NCBI RefSeq assembly: GCF_024662235.1
Contig: NZ_CP096276.1
Span: 3,658,001 to 3,722,000 of the forward strand
Length of the DNA stretch: 64,000 bases
DNA from: Pimelobacter simplex
GTDB taxonomy: Bacteria; Actinomycetota; Actinomycetes; Propionibacteriales; Nocardioidaceae
Direction: 5' to 3'
A model generated the notes under the pieces. It did no database searches. It had not been told where the DNA came from and saw only the letters and a program-made list of their open reading frames with translations. The position numbers and the translations under genes were made by a program. This document shows, piece after piece, positions 29,148-38,536 of the stretch (its first letter is position 1; each line of letters opens with the position of its first letter).

Positions 29148-30088
29148 ACCCGACCACCGCCACCGCCCTCGTCGTGCTGCGCCGGGTCGCGATCGTGCTC
29201 GCCTTCGTCGCCGTGCTGCTGCGGCCCGGCGTCGGCCAGACCTCGGTGAGCGAGCAGCTCTCCGACCTCGACGTGCTCGTCGTCGTCGACCGCACCCGGT
29301 CGATGGCAGCTCTCGACCACGACGGCCGCAACCCGCGGATCAGGGGCGTCCAGGCCGACCTCACCGCACTCGCCAAGGCGCTGCCCGGCGCCCGGTTCGG
29401 GCTGCTCACCTTCGGCGCCGAGACCCGGCTGGTGATGCCGTTCAGCTCCGACACCACCGCCTTCGACGCCGCCGTCGAGACCATCTACCTCGAGGGCCCC
29501 AAGGACGGCGCGGGCTCGGCCGCCGACCGCCCCGTGCCCGAGCTGACCGCCGTCCTCAAGCGCGCCCAGGAGCAGCGCCCCGAGCGCCGCCGGATCGTCG
29601 TCTACGCCGGCGACGGCGAGAACACCACCGGCGCCGACGACAGCGAGCGGCAGTCGTTCGAGGACGTGCGCGACCTCGTCGCCGGCGGCGCGGTGCTCGG
29701 CTACGGCACCTCCGACGGCGGCCCGATGCCCGAGTCCGACGGCCTCGACGGCGCGGCGGGCTACGTGCGCGATCCCGAGACCGCCGAGACCGCGATCTCC
29801 CATGCCGACCTCGGCAACCTCAGGGAGATCGCCGACCAGCTCGGAGTCCGCTTCCAGCACCGCACCGGGCCCGGTGACCTGGCGCCGCTCGTGAAGTCGT
29901 TCGCGGCGTCGTACTCCGACGGGCAGGGCGGCCACGACCGCCCCGCGAAGCACGACCTGACCTGGCTCGCCGCGCTGGTGCTGCTCGGCCTGGTCCTCCT
30001 CGAGCTCCGCGCCGGCTGGCACGCCGTGTGGACCTCGCGCCACGCGCTGCGCCCGGCCCGTGCCCCGCGCGAAGGAGGCCGACGATGA
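29144..30088 (+). CDS. VWA domain membrane protein, BatB-like, with altered MIDAS
   Basis: A 314-residue protein starting at GTG 29144 inside the preceding stop (GTGA). It has an N-terminal transmembrane helix (residues about 8-28), a VWA domain from about 40 with LLTFGAETRLVMPFSSDT and VVYAGDGENTTG, and a C-terminal transmembrane helix (about 283-300). The MIDAS reads DRTRS rather than DxSxS; Thr could still coordinate a metal. BatA/BatB-type pairs are linked to aerotolerance and envelope integrity in other bacteria. Overlaps the next ATG as ATGA. Confidence 0.82.
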   Translation: MNPTTATALVVLRRVAIVLAFVAVLLRPGVGQTSVSEQLSDLDVLVVVDRTRSMAALDHDGRNPRIRGVQADLTALAKALPGARFGLLTFGAETRLVMPFSSDTTAFDAAVETIYLEGPKDGAGSAADRPVPELTAVLKRAQEQRPERRRIVVYAGDGENTTGADDSERQSFEDVRDLVAGGAVLGYGTSDGGPMPESDGLDGAAGYVRDPETAETAISHADLGNLREIADQLGVRFQHRTGPGDLAPLVKSFAASYSDGQGGHDRPAKHDLTWLAALVLLGLVLLELRAGWHAVWTSRHALRPARAPREGGRR

Positions 30089-30795
30089 GCGCCGGACGCC
30101 CGCCGTACCCCCGGGCCCGGCTGCGCCGGGTGCTGCTGCTCGCCGGGCTGCTGCCCGCCCTCCTCGTCGCGGCGTACGCCGTCAAGGTGGGCCTGATGCT
30201 CCACGACAACGCCGCCGGCCGCGACGCCTTCGTGCGCGGCGACACCGACGGCGCGGCCGCGGAGTTCGCGGGGACCCGCTCGCTCAACCTGTTCGAGCCC
30301 TGGATCGCGCCCTTCGACGAGGGCGCCTCGTGGCACGCCGAGGGCAACTACCCCTCGGCCGTGGCGGCGTACCTGGCGGCGCTGGAGCACGTGCCGAGGC
30401 GCGAGGAGTGCACCGTCCGGATCAACCTGGCGCTGGCCTACGAGGCGATCGGCGACGAGGCCCAGCAGGCAGGCGCGACCTCGCGCGCGGCCGAGGCCTG
30501 GCAGGCCGGGATCGACACCCTGGCCGAGGGCAAGTGCCCCACCGACGCGGGCGGCGGCGAGGAGCAGCAGTCCGACGCCGGTGCCGTCGACGAGCGGCTG
30601 CGGGGCAAGCTGAAGCAGAGCCAGCAGCAGCCCCAGCCCGAGCAGCAGCCCCAGCAGCCCGACGACAAGCCCAAGGACCAGCCCGACCCCAAGCGGGACC
30701 GGCTCGAGGACAACAACCAGCGCGGGCTCGGCCAGCGCCACGAGGACCAGGACCTCTACCAGGACGAGGACGCCACCAAGCCCGACACGTGGTGA
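30085..30795 (+). CDS. TPR-like membrane-anchored protein, BatC-like
   Basis: A 236-residue product starting at ATG 30085 with a good GAAGGAG ribosome site. It has an N-terminal transmembrane anchor (residues about 11-32), two TPR-like helical repeats including WHAEGNYPSAVAAYLAALEH and a following INLALAYEAIGDEAQQAG, and a Gln/Pro/Asp/Lys-rich charged tail. Bat operons typically end in such a TPR protein. The low-complexity tail has QQPQPEQQPQQP. It is convergent with coxG across 40 bp. Confidence 0.78.
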   Translation: MSAGRPPYPRARLRRVLLLAGLLPALLVAAYAVKVGLMLHDNAAGRDAFVRGDTDGAAAEFAGTRSLNLFEPWIAPFDEGASWHAEGNYPSAVAAYLAALEHVPRREECTVRINLALAYEAIGDEAQQAGATSRAAEAWQAGIDTLAEGKCPTDAGGGEEQQSDAGAVDERLRGKLKQSQQQPQPEQQPQQPDDKPKDQPDPKRDRLEDNNQRGLGQRHEDQDLYQDEDATKPDTW

Positions 30796-30835
30796 GGTCC
30801 CGGTCCGGGTCCGGGTCCGCCGAGCGGGTTCCCGG

Positions 30836-31567
30836 CTACCGCGCGCGCCGGCGGCGTCGGCGCCGGCGTAGCGCGGCCAGGCCGAGCACGACGGCGAGCG
30901 CCGCCGCGATCTGCTTGCCGTAGCTCTTGAGCAGCACCGGCAGCACCGCCGACCCGAGGTCGAGGGCGTCGTCCCCGCCCGCGGCCACGGGTGCGGGTGC
31001 CGGCGCGGGTGCCGGGCGCGGTGGCGGCGCTGCGGCCGGCTCCGCCGCCGTGTCCGCTCCGGGTGCCGGGGCCAGGGCCGGCTCCGGCTCAGCGGCGGGT
31101 GCCGCCTCGGCCGCGAGCCGCTGCTCCAGGCACGAGACGAACTGCCCGAGCAGCTTGTCCGAGACGTCCTGCATGACGCCCCGGCCGAACTGCGCCGGCT
31201 TGCCGGTGATGGCCAGGTCGGTGACGACGTCGACCTGGGTGGCGCCGTCGCCGGCCTCGGCCATGGTCACGGTGACCTTGGCCCCCGCGGTCCCGTTGCC
31301 GCGCTTGTCGCGCCCCTTGGCGTCGACGACGAAGCGGCGTCCGGCCTCGTCGCGCTCGACGAACTTGCCCGAGCCGGCGTACACGAGGGCGATCGGGCCG
31401 AGCTTGACCTTGCAGGTCCCCTCGAAGGTCGGTGCGCCGTCGTCGTCCGTGCCGACCGCGGTGACCTGGGCGCCCGGGAAGCACTCGGCGAGGGCGCCGA
31501 TGTCCTGGAAGTGCTCCCAGGTGGCGGCGACCGAGGTCGGGACCGTGAAGGAGTGGGAGAGGTCCAT
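30836..31567 (-). CDS. coxG: CoxG-like SRPBCC protein with C-terminal membrane anchor
   Basis: A 243-residue protein. The N-terminal SRPBCC/CoxG domain (residues 1-150) begins MDLSHSFTVPTSVAATWEH, with IGALAECFPGAQVT and VDVVTDLAITGKPAQFGRGV. A long Ala/Pro/Glu linker (about 155-200) leads to one hydrophobic helix and an Arg-rich terminus, as in membrane-recruiting CoxG proteins. CoxG is reported to anchor CO dehydrogenase to the membrane and to exchange quinone. It closes the coxS-L-M-G set, 9 nt after coxM. Confidence 0.88.
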   Translation of the reverse strand: MDLSHSFTVPTSVAATWEHFQDIGALAECFPGAQVTAVGTDDDGAPTFEGTCKVKLGPIALVYAGSGKFVERDEAGRRFVVDAKGRDKRGNGTAGAKVTVTMAEAGDGATQVDVVTDLAITGKPAQFGRGVMQDVSDKLLGQFVSCLEQRLAAEAAPAAEPEPALAPAPGADTAAEPAAAPPPRPAPAPAPAPVAAGGDDALDLGSAVLPVLLKSYGKQIAAALAVVLGLAALRRRRRRRRAR

Positions 31568-31576
31568 CGGTCGCCG

Positions 31577-32434
31577 TCAGCTCCTTCCGGCGGCGGCGAG
31601 CACGGCTCGCCGGGTCAGGACGGTGGCGAGGTGGCGGCGGTAGTCGGCGTCGCCGTTGAGGTCGCTGGGCGGGTTGGTCCCGTCGGCGGCGAGCGCGGCG
31701 GCGGCCGCGACGCCCTCCTCGGTGGCCGGCTGGCCGGCGAGGACCTGCTCGGCGGCGCTCGCACGGACCGGCGTCGAGCCCATGTTGGTCAGCCCGATCC
31801 GCGCCTCGGCGATGGTGTCGCCGTCCATCCGGACCGTCGCGGCGACCGCCACGATCGGCCACTGGTGGGCGATCCGCACGAACTTCTCGTACGACGCACC
31901 CCAGCCGTCGTGCTTCGGCACGCGCACCTCGACCAGCAGCTCGTCGTCGGAGATCGCGGTCTCGAAGAGGTCGACGAAGAACTCCGAGCCGGGGATCTCC
32001 CGCGTGCCACCGGGCCCCTGGACGACGAACGTCGAGCCCAGCGCCAGCGCCGGCGCACCGAGGTCGCCGGCCGGGTCGGCGTGGGCGAGCGCGCCGCCGA
32101 ACGTCCCGCGGTGGCGGACCTGGGCGTCGGCGAGGTGCGTGATCGCCTTGCTGATGAGCAGGGCGTGCTCGTGCACGAGCGGGCTGTGGCCGACGTCGTG
32201 GTGGGTGGTCATCGCGCCGATGGCGAGGTGGTCGCCGCCGTCGCGGACGCCGCGCAGGCTCTCGATCCGGCCCAGGTCGATCACCCACTCGGGGGCGTTG
32301 AGCCGCATCCGGAGCACCGGCAGCAGGCTCTGGCCGCCGGCGATGACCTTGGCGTCGTCGCCGTGCTCGGCGAGCGCCGCCAGCGCCTCCTCGACCGAGG
32401 TCGGGGCGACGTACTCGAACGCTGCGGGGATCAT
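31577..32434 (-). CDS. coxM: Molybdenum hydroxylase medium (FAD) subunit, CoxM-like
   Basis: A 285-residue FAD-binding subunit of xanthine-oxidase-family enzymes. It has [21 protein letters not shown], the pyrophosphate-binding AGGQSLLPVLRMRL (residues about 32-45), and the second FAD motif RGTFGGALAHADPAGD. The C-terminal CO-dehydrogenase flavoprotein domain follows. ATG 32434 overlaps the coxL stop as ATGA, so order S-L-M is retained as in form II clusters, with M after L. Confidence 0.92.
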   Translation of the reverse strand: MIPAAFEYVAPTSVEEALAALAEHGDDAKVIAGGQSLLPVLRMRLNAPEWVIDLGRIESLRGVRDGGDHLAIGAMTTHHDVGHSPLVHEHALLISKAITHLADAQVRHRGTFGGALAHADPAGDLGAPALALGSTFVVQGPGGTREIPGSEFFVDLFETAISDDELLVEVRVPKHDGWGASYEKFVRIAHQWPIVAVAATVRMDGDTIAEARIGLTNMGSTPVRASAAEQVLAGQPATEEGVAAAAALAADGTNPPSDLNGDADYRRHLATVLTRRAVLAAAGRS

Positions 32435-34830
32435 GCCTGCGCTCCCTTCTGAATCGCGTTCCACACGCGTTGTGGCGTGCACGGCATCGTGATGTCGGAG
32501 ACCCCGAGGTGGCGGACCGCGTCGACGACCGCGTTGACCACGGCCGGCGTCGAGGCGATGGTGCCGGCCTCGCCGACGCCCTTGGTGCCGAGCGAGTTGG
32601 TGGTCGCCGGCGAGGTGGTGTGGTCGATCTCGAAGGTGATCGTGTCGGCCGCCGTGGGCAGCAGGTAGTCGACGAACGAGCCCGTCACGAGGGTGCCGTT
32701 GTCGTCGTACACGGCCTCCTCCCAGAGCGCCTGCGCGATGCCCTGGACGAGTCCGCCGTGCACCTGGCCGGACACGATCAGCGGGTTGATGACGACCCCG
32801 ATGTCGTCGCAGCAGACGTACTTGCGGAGCCGGACCTGGCCCGTCTCGGTGTCCACCTCGACGGCGCACAGGTGCGTGCCGTGGGGGTAGTTGAAGTTGA
32901 CGGGGTCGTACGTCGCCTCGGAGTCGAGCGAGGGCTCCATGCCGTCGGGCAGGTTGTGCGCGGCGAAGACGGCGGTCGCGATCTCGGTGATCGCCATCCC
33001 CTGGTCGGTCCCCTTGACGGTGAACCGGCCGCCGCTGAACTCGAGGTCGTCGGCGGATGCCTCGAGCAGGTGGGCCGCGACGGGCTTCGCCTTCTCGATG
33101 ACCTTGTCGAGGGCCCGCACCAGGGCCTCTCCGCCGACGACCAGACTGCGGGACCCGTAGGTGTCCAGGCCCTTGTGGGAGATCTGGGTGTCGCCGTGGA
33201 GCACCTCGATGTCCTCGAACGGTACGCCGAGCCGGTCGGCCGCGATCTGGCTGAACGCCGTCTCGTGGCCCTGCCCGTGCGCCGACGCCCCGGTGACGAC
33301 CTCGACCTTGCCGGTCGCGAGCATCCGCACCTCGGCGTGCTCCCAGCCGCCCGCGCCGTAGTTGAGGCTGCCGAGCACCCGCGAGGGCGCGAGGCCGCAC
33401 ATCTCGGTGAAGGTCGAGACGCCGAGCCCGAGCTGGACCTTGTCTCCGCGGGCCCGGCGCTCGGCCTGCTCGGCGCGGAGGGCGTCGTACCCGAACATCT
33501 CCTTGGCGCGCGCGGTGGCGGCCTCGTAATTGCCGGAGTCGTACTCGAGGCCGGCCACCGTGGTGAACGGGAACTCCTCGTGCTTGATCCAGTTCATCTC
33601 GCGGACCTCGAGCGGGTCCTTGCCGAGCTCGGTGGCGAGCTCGTCCATGAGCCGCTCGATCGCGAACGTCGCCTCGGGCCGGCCGGCGCCGCGGTAGGCG
33701 TCGGTCCAGGTCTTGTTGGTCAGGATGTTGGTGGTCTGGAACTGGTAGGCGGGGAACTTGTAGATCGCGTTGAACATGAACGCGCCCAGCACCGGGACGC
33801 CGCCGCCGACGATGGCGACGTACGCGCCGAGGTCGGCGAGCAGGTCGACCTTGAGGCCGGTGACGTGACCGTCCTTGGTCGCGGCGAGCGTGAGCCGCTG
33901 CCACTGGTCGCGCCCGTGGTGGGCGGTGAGGAGCGACTCGCTGCGGGTCTCGGTGAACTTCACCGGCTTGCCGAGCCTGCGCGCCACGGCGAACGCGATC
34001 ATCTCCTCGGGCGTCTGCTGGAGCTTGCCGCCGAAGCCGCCGCCGACGTCCGGCGCGATCACCCGGATCTTCGACTCCGGTACGCCGGTCGTGGCCGCCA
34101 TCGCGAACCGCAGGATGTGGGGCACCTGGGTCGCCGACCACACCGTGATCTGCTCACCAGTCGGGTCGACGACGACGCTGCGCGGCTCCATGAACGCCGG
34201 GATCAGCCGCTGCTGACGGTACTCCCGCTCGATCACGATGCCGTTCTCGCGCGCCTCGGCGATCGCCTGCTCGACGTCACCGCCGGTGCCCGCCTCACCC
34301 GAGTCGAAGCGCCACACCGCGCTGACGTTGGTGCCGAGGTCGGGGTGCGCGATCGCGCCGCCGGTCTCGTGCGCCGTCGCGGCCTCCTTGAGGTCGAGCG
34401 CGGGCGGCAGCTCCTCGTAGTCGACCTCGACCAGCTCGGCCGCGTCGCGCGCCTCGGCAGCGCTGCGCGCCACCACGACCGCGACGGTCTCGCCTGCGAA
34501 CGCGACCCGGTCGGTCGGCATCGGCAGGTGCGCCGGCGTCACCTGGTCCTCGACGACCGGCCACGCGTTGATGCACGCGCCCTGGCCCTCACCGAGGTCG
34601 GCACCGGTGAGGACGGCGACCACGTTGGTCGCGCCCTTGGCGGCCTCCGTGTTGATCCCGGTGATCCGCGCGTGCGGGAACGGGCTGCGCACCATCGCCA
34701 GGTGCAGCATGCCCGGCAACGTGATGTTGTCGGTCCACCGCGTCCGGCCGGTGATGAGGCGCTGGTCCTCCTTGCGGCGCCGGTCGCGTCCGATCTCGGC
34801 GCCGGCAGCGGGTTCCTGGGTCGCGGTCAT
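32431..34830 (-). CDS. coxL: Form II CO-dehydrogenase-like molybdenum subunit, CoxL-like
   Basis: A 799-residue molybdopterin-cytosine-dinucleotide subunit. The N-terminal ferredoxin-contact domain is followed by VGGGFGGK at 262-269 and AYRGAGR at 378-384. The catalytic Glu is in the C-terminal KGVGEAGT. Form I CO dehydrogenase has the Cys-containing AYxCSFR loop. AYRGAGR marks form II enzymes, whose CO oxidation is weak or unproven and whose substrate may be another aldehyde or heterocycle. It starts at ATG 34830, which overlaps the coxS stop. Confidence 0.92.
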   Translation of the reverse strand: MTATQEPAAGAEIGRDRRRKEDQRLITGRTRWTDNITLPGMLHLAMVRSPFPHARITGINTEAAKGATNVVAVLTGADLGEGQGACINAWPVVEDQVTPAHLPMPTDRVAFAGETVAVVVARSAAEARDAAELVEVDYEELPPALDLKEAATAHETGGAIAHPDLGTNVSAVWRFDSGEAGTGGDVEQAIAEARENGIVIEREYRQQRLIPAFMEPRSVVVDPTGEQITVWSATQVPHILRFAMAATTGVPESKIRVIAPDVGGGFGGKLQQTPEEMIAFAVARRLGKPVKFTETRSESLLTAHHGRDQWQRLTLAATKDGHVTGLKVDLLADLGAYVAIVGGGVPVLGAFMFNAIYKFPAYQFQTTNILTNKTWTDAYRGAGRPEATFAIERLMDELATELGKDPLEVREMNWIKHEEFPFTTVAGLEYDSGNYEAATARAKEMFGYDALRAEQAERRARGDKVQLGLGVSTFTEMCGLAPSRVLGSLNYGAGGWEHAEVRMLATGKVEVVTGASAHGQGHETAFSQIAADRLGVPFEDIEVLHGDTQISHKGLDTYGSRSLVVGGEALVRALDKVIEKAKPVAAHLLEASADDLEFSGGRFTVKGTDQGMAITEIATAVFAAHNLPDGMEPSLDSEATYDPVNFNYPHGTHLCAVEVDTETGQVRLRKYVCCDDIGVVINPLIVSGQVHGGLVQGIAQALWEEAVYDDNGTLVTGSFVDYLLPTAADTITFEIDHTTSPATTNSLGTKGVGEAGTIASTPAVVNAVVDAVRHLGVSDITMPCTPQRVWNAIQKGAQA

Positions 34831-35315
34831 GCCGGTGCCCCCTCGGTCGCGTCCGTCGTACCGGCGGCGTGCTGCACGGCCCGCACGATGTTGTGGTAGC
34901 CGGTGCACCGGCAGAGGTTGCCCTCGAGCCCGAGCCGGATCGCCTCCTCCGACGGGCTGGGGTTCTCGTTGAGGAGGTCGACGGTCTGCATGATCATCCC
35001 CGGCGTGCAGAACCCGCACTGCAGGCCGTGGCACTCCCGGAAGGCCTCCTGCACCCGGTGCAGCTGACCGTCCTCGCCGGCCAGCCCCTCGATCGTGGTG
35101 ACCTCCGCGCCGTCCGCCTGGACCGCCAGCACGTTGCAGGACTTCACGCTCCTGCCGTTGAGGTGGACCGTGCACGCGCCGCAGTTGCTGGTGTCGCAAC
35201 CGATGACGGTGCCGGTCTTGCCGAGCTTCTCGCGCAGGTACTGCACGAGCAGCATCCGCGGTTCGACGTCGTCGGCGACCTGCTGGCCGTCGACGTTGAG
35301 GCTGATCCGGGTCAT
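34827..35315 (-). CDS. coxS: Molybdenum hydroxylase small (2Fe-2S) subunit, CoxS-like
   Basis: A 162-residue iron-sulfur subunit. The plant-type cluster ligands are C40, C45, C48 and C60 (CDTSNCGAC), and the second cluster uses C100, C103, C135 and C137 (CGFC and CRC). The conserved ATG 35315 is chosen over an ATG six codons upstream because it has GGGAGAG and gives the family start MTRISLNV. It is first in the coxSLMG operon. A Crp-like palindrome lies 22-38 nt upstream. Confidence 0.94.
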   Translation of the reverse strand: MTRISLNVDGQQVADDVEPRMLLVQYLREKLGKTGTVIGCDTSNCGACTVHLNGRSVKSCNVLAVQADGAEVTTIEGLAGEDGQLHRVQEAFRECHGLQCGFCTPGMIMQTVDLLNENPSPSEEAIRLGLEGNLCRCTGYHNIVRAVQHAAGTTDATEGAPA

Positions 35316-35337
35316 GACTCTCCCAAGGGCCAAGGGA

Positions 35338-35353
35338 CGTGACCTGGCTCACG
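35338..35353. promoter_or_regulatory. Crp-like palindrome upstream of coxS
   Basis: CGTGA-N6-TCACG matches the Crp/GlxR consensus TGTGA-N6-TCACA in the GTGA and TCAC cores, with both outer bases replaced by C and G. It lies in the 103-bp divergent gap between coxS and the DUF6461-like gene. A TAGCGT -10 candidate on the minus strand is directly upstream of it, so it could regulate the cox operon. Assignment is by motif only. Confidence 0.5.
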
Positions 35354-35418
35354 CTAGGAGCGGGTGGTTGGTGGGTGGTTGGCAGGCGGCGGCCCGCCGG
35401 ATCTGACAGGGTCTGGCC

Positions 35419-36645
35419 ATGCCCGGACGAGGACGACGCTCGCTGCGCGACGGTGCGGCCTTCGTGATCGCGCTCGGTCTCGCGGCCGGCTTCGTCGCCT
35501 GGCGCCAGGCCCAGGACGACGCTCCGACCCGGGTCACCGACGGCCCGGCCGACCTCCCCACCGACGTGCACGTGCTCCTGACCGAGCGGGACGAGGAGCG
35601 CCGGCTCAGCCTGGGTGACACCGCGGGCCTGGGCGGCGGCCTCCGGGTCCGGCTCGCCGACCCCACGCTCGGCGGCGACCACCTCGGGCCGTTGCTGCAC
35701 CTGGACCTGCGGGTCGAGAACACTGGCACCACGCCCCAACCCCGGCCCCACATCGGGCTCTACTGCGCACAGTCCGACGACGGTGGGTACGCGCTGTGGG
35801 AGGTCGGCGATCCGGACGCACGCGGCACCGTCCCGGCCGGCGCCGTCGAGGAGTCCGAGATCCAGGTCCCCCTGCCGGGCGACACCCGTCGCGGCGAGGC
35901 CATCCCGACGTGCGAGGGCACGGCCTACCTGGAAGCAGCGACGTACGGCGAGGACGACTGGAACAACGCGCTCGCTCGCGCCGAGTGGGCGGTCCCCGGC
36001 GAGCTCGTCGACGCGCTCAACGACGCCCGGCCCGACCCGCCCCCGTCACCGGCTCCCCCGCCCGAGCCGGAGCGGGACCCCGACCGCCCCTACGGGTGGA
36101 CCGACGACAGCCGTTACGAGGAGGACTTCGCGGTGGCCTTCGTGCGCGGCATGAGCACCACCGAGGTCCTCCGCGTCCTCGGCCCGGTGGTCCGCGACGC
36201 CGGCCGGCTCGACAGCACCCAGGTCGACGAGCTGGTCGGCGCGGAGCTCGACGACCAGCCCGAGGACGAGTACGCGATCCCCTCGGTCGTCGTCGTGGCC
36301 GAGCGCGACGGCGGCGTGGTCGTGCTCAGTCGGTACGGCTGGTTCGGCGCCCGGCAGCTGCGCGCCCTCAGCCGCGGCGGCGTCGCTGCGTCGTACAGCA
36401 ACACGGTCAACGGCGACGATCACGTCTTCGTCGCGCGCGCCGGCCGGATCGTGCGAAGCTTCGACCCGTTCCTCGACCCCTCGTGGGGCGACCGGGGTCC
36501 GCTCCCCCAGGGCCGCGGCCTCGATCTCGAGGACGACACCGTGGCGGCGTCGTGGGCGCTGCTCGACCGATGGACCTCGATCACGGTGCCTGCGGCGTGG
36601 CTCGACGAGGAGCCCCTCCCGACGTATGTGCTGCCCCCGAGGTGA
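35419..36645 (+). CDS. Membrane-anchored DUF6461-like protein
   Basis: A 408-residue protein with one N-terminal signal-anchor helix (residues about 13-30). A first domain of unknown fold follows (about 40-195), then a Pro-rich linker (PPPSPAPPPEPERDPD). The C-terminal domain (about 235-405) contains FAVAFVRGMSTTEVLRVLG, a pattern I associate with DUF6461, and SRYGWFGARQLRALSRG. No catalytic residues are recognised. It is divergent from coxS and could share its control region, but no functional link is visible. Confidence 0.65.
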   Translation: MPGRGRRSLRDGAAFVIALGLAAGFVAWRQAQDDAPTRVTDGPADLPTDVHVLLTERDEERRLSLGDTAGLGGGLRVRLADPTLGGDHLGPLLHLDLRVENTGTTPQPRPHIGLYCAQSDDGGYALWEVGDPDARGTVPAGAVEESEIQVPLPGDTRRGEAIPTCEGTAYLEAATYGEDDWNNALARAEWAVPGELVDALNDARPDPPPSPAPPPEPERDPDRPYGWTDDSRYEEDFAVAFVRGMSTTEVLRVLGPVVRDAGRLDSTQVDELVGAELDDQPEDEYAIPSVVVVAERDGGVVVLSRYGWFGARQLRALSRGGVAASYSNTVNGDDHVFVARAGRIVRSFDPFLDPSWGDRGPLPQGRGLDLEDDTVAASWALLDRWTSITVPAAWLDEEPLPTYVLPPR

Positions 36646-36652
36646 CCCGGGC

Positions 36653-37288
36653 TCAGCCCAGGATCCCCCGCTCGTACGCCACCGCGACGGCCGCCGCCCG
36701 GTCGGTGACACCGAGCTTGTCGTAGACGTGCGCGAGGTGGGTCTTGACCGTCGCCTCGCTGACGAAGAGCTCCCGGGCGATGGCGCGGTTGGCGGTCCCG
36801 CGGGCCACGAGGGCGAGCACCTCGCGCTCGCGGGCGCTGAGCGCGGCGGTCCGGGTGGGGCGGCGGACGTGGGAGGCCAGGCGGGTGGCGACGGCGGGTG
36901 AGAGCACGGTCTCGCCGGCGGCGGTCGCACGGACACCGGCGACGAGGGTCTCGACGGGTGCGTCCTTGAGCAGGTAGCCGGTGGCTCCGGCCTCGATGGC
37001 GGCCACGGTGTCGGAGTCGGTGTCGTACGTCGTGAGCACGAGCACGGCGGCCGGCAGGCGCCGCCGCTGCATCTCCCGTACGGCGTCCACCCCGCCGCCG
37101 CCCGGCATCCGCAGGTCGAGGACGACGACGTCGGGGGCGAGCGAGGCGGTGAGCTCGACGGCCGCCGGACCGTCGCCGGCCTGGCCGACCACCTCGAAGT
37201 CCGGTACGGCGGACAGGGTCGCCGCGATGCCGTCGCGCACGACGGGGTGGTCGTCGACGACGAGGATCCGGATCGGCGGCGAGCTCAT
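36653..37288 (-). CDS. Two-component response regulator, NarL/LuxR family
   Basis: A 211-residue regulator. The receiver domain has acidic residues D12-D13, phosphoacceptor Asp58 (VVVLDLRMPGGGG) and Lys in GYLLKDAP. The C-terminal LuxR HTH reads LSAREREVLALVARGTANRAIAREL and onward with TVKTHLAHVYDKLGV. It overlaps the histidine kinase gene upstream by 4 nt (ATGA). Such DesR-like regulators typically control an adjacent ABC exporter, as found here. Confidence 0.92.
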   Translation of the reverse strand: MSSPPIRILVVDDHPVVRDGIAATLSAVPDFEVVGQAGDGPAAVELTASLAPDVVVLDLRMPGGGGVDAVREMQRRRLPAAVLVLTTYDTDSDTVAAIEAGATGYLLKDAPVETLVAGVRATAAGETVLSPAVATRLASHVRRPTRTAALSAREREVLALVARGTANRAIARELFVSEATVKTHLAHVYDKLGVTDRAAAVAVAYERGILG

Positions 37289-38523
37289 GCGGCACCTCGT
37301 TCGAGGGCGGGCAGCCGGACCGAGACGGCGGTGCCGCCGCCGGGCTCGGACTCGACGTCGAGGACGCCGGCGAGCCGCTCGGCGCGCTGGCGCATGCCGC
37401 GCAGGCCGAACGAGGTGGATCCGGTCGGCCGGGCGAGGTCGAAGCCGGCGCCGTCGTCGCGCACGTCGAGCACGACCTCGTCGTCGAGATAGCTCAGGGT
37501 GACGCCGACGCGGCGGGCGCCGGCCGCGTGCTTGGCGACGTTGGAGAGCGCCTCCTGGGCGATGCGGAGCACGGTGGCCTCCAGCTCGGGGTGGAGCGGA
37601 CGTACCTCACCGGTGACGACGGCGTCGGCGACAACGGGCGGTGCGGCCGGGCGGTCGGCGGCCCAGCCCTCGACCAGGCGCGCGACCGCGTCGGGCAGCG
37701 AGGCGTCGGCGAGGGGTGCGGGCACGAGGTCGAGCATCGAGCGACGAGCCTCGACGAGCGCGTCGCGGGCCAGCGCCGCCGCCCGGTCGGTACGACGACG
37801 CGCGCTGGCGAGGTCGTCGTCCTCGTGGGCCGCCTGGAGCTGGGCGACAACGCCGGCCAGCGCCTGGGCGATCGTGTCGTGGATCTCGCGGGCGAGGCGC
37901 TGCCGTTCGTCCTGGATGCCGGCCGCTCGGGCCTGGGCGACGACGGTCTCGTGGAGCGCGGTGTTCTCGGCGAGCGCCTGCTCCAGGCTGGCGTTGACCC
38001 GTTCGAGCTCGACGATCGCGGCCTTGCGCTCGAGGTTGGTCCGCTCGACGTGCACGGAGTAGCGCCCCATCAGGTAGGCCAACCCGAAGTTGACCATCAG
38101 CATGAGGAAGAAGAACACCGCCTGCCCCGGCGACCGCCAGGGCGCACCACCGGACTGACCGACCGCCATCGTCACCGCGGTCAGCCCGATCGCCGGCCAG
38201 AGCCCCCGCCGGGGGAAGGCGTCCACGGCGTCGGCGAAGCCGATCCAGGCGAAGATGCAGAACAGCGGGTTGAGCAGCGTCAGCACGAGCGCCATCGCTC
38301 CGCGGACCAGGTACGACAGCGGCGTCGGGCGGCGGTGCAGCCAGCGCAGCAGCCAGAGCGCGGTGAGCCCGATCATCACGAGCTGGGCGACGAGCCGCGA
38401 GGTGGGCGCGGTAGCGCCCGTGCTGGGGCCGCTGAGCAGCGCGACCAGGGAGCCGAAGGCGAGCAGGCCCAGCGGCAGGAAGGCCAGCCGGCGCTCCCAG
38501 CTCTCGTCCGGCGCGGCGCTCAC
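37285..38523 (-). CDS. Sensor histidine kinase, DesK/HisKA_3 type
   Basis: A 412-residue kinase. About five to six hydrophobic segments form an N-terminal sensor region without a large extracellular loop. A coiled-coil linker leads to the HisKA_3 dimerisation box RQRLAREIHDTIAQ with His near 215, and a HATPase with NVAKHAAGA and FGLRGMRQRAERL. GTG 38523 has GAGAGG nine nt upstream; GTG 38532 is an alternative. It pairs with the overlapping response regulator and follows the ABC permease closely. Confidence 0.88.
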   Translation of the reverse strand: MSAAPDESWERRLAFLPLGLLAFGSLVALLSGPSTGATAPTSRLVAQLVMIGLTALWLLRWLHRRPTPLSYLVRGAMALVLTLLNPLFCIFAWIGFADAVDAFPRRGLWPAIGLTAVTMAVGQSGGAPWRSPGQAVFFFLMLMVNFGLAYLMGRYSVHVERTNLERKAAIVELERVNASLEQALAENTALHETVVAQARAAGIQDERQRLAREIHDTIAQALAGVVAQLQAAHEDDDLASARRRTDRAAALARDALVEARRSMLDLVPAPLADASLPDAVARLVEGWAADRPAAPPVVADAVVTGEVRPLHPELEATVLRIAQEALSNVAKHAAGARRVGVTLSYLDDEVVLDVRDDGAGFDLARPTGSTSFGLRGMRQRAERLAGVLDVESEPGGGTAVSVRLPALERGAA

Positions 38524-38536
38524 GCCGCCCACCCTC

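Noticed and set aside
30600..30795. Gln/Pro repeats suspected as a microsatellite or CRISPR-like array
   Set aside because: They encode the low-complexity tail of the TPR protein; units are irregular and in frame.
32470..34899. 809-residue plus-strand frame over coxL
   Set aside because: Antisense of coxL with no recognisable motif; coxL has every active-site motif.
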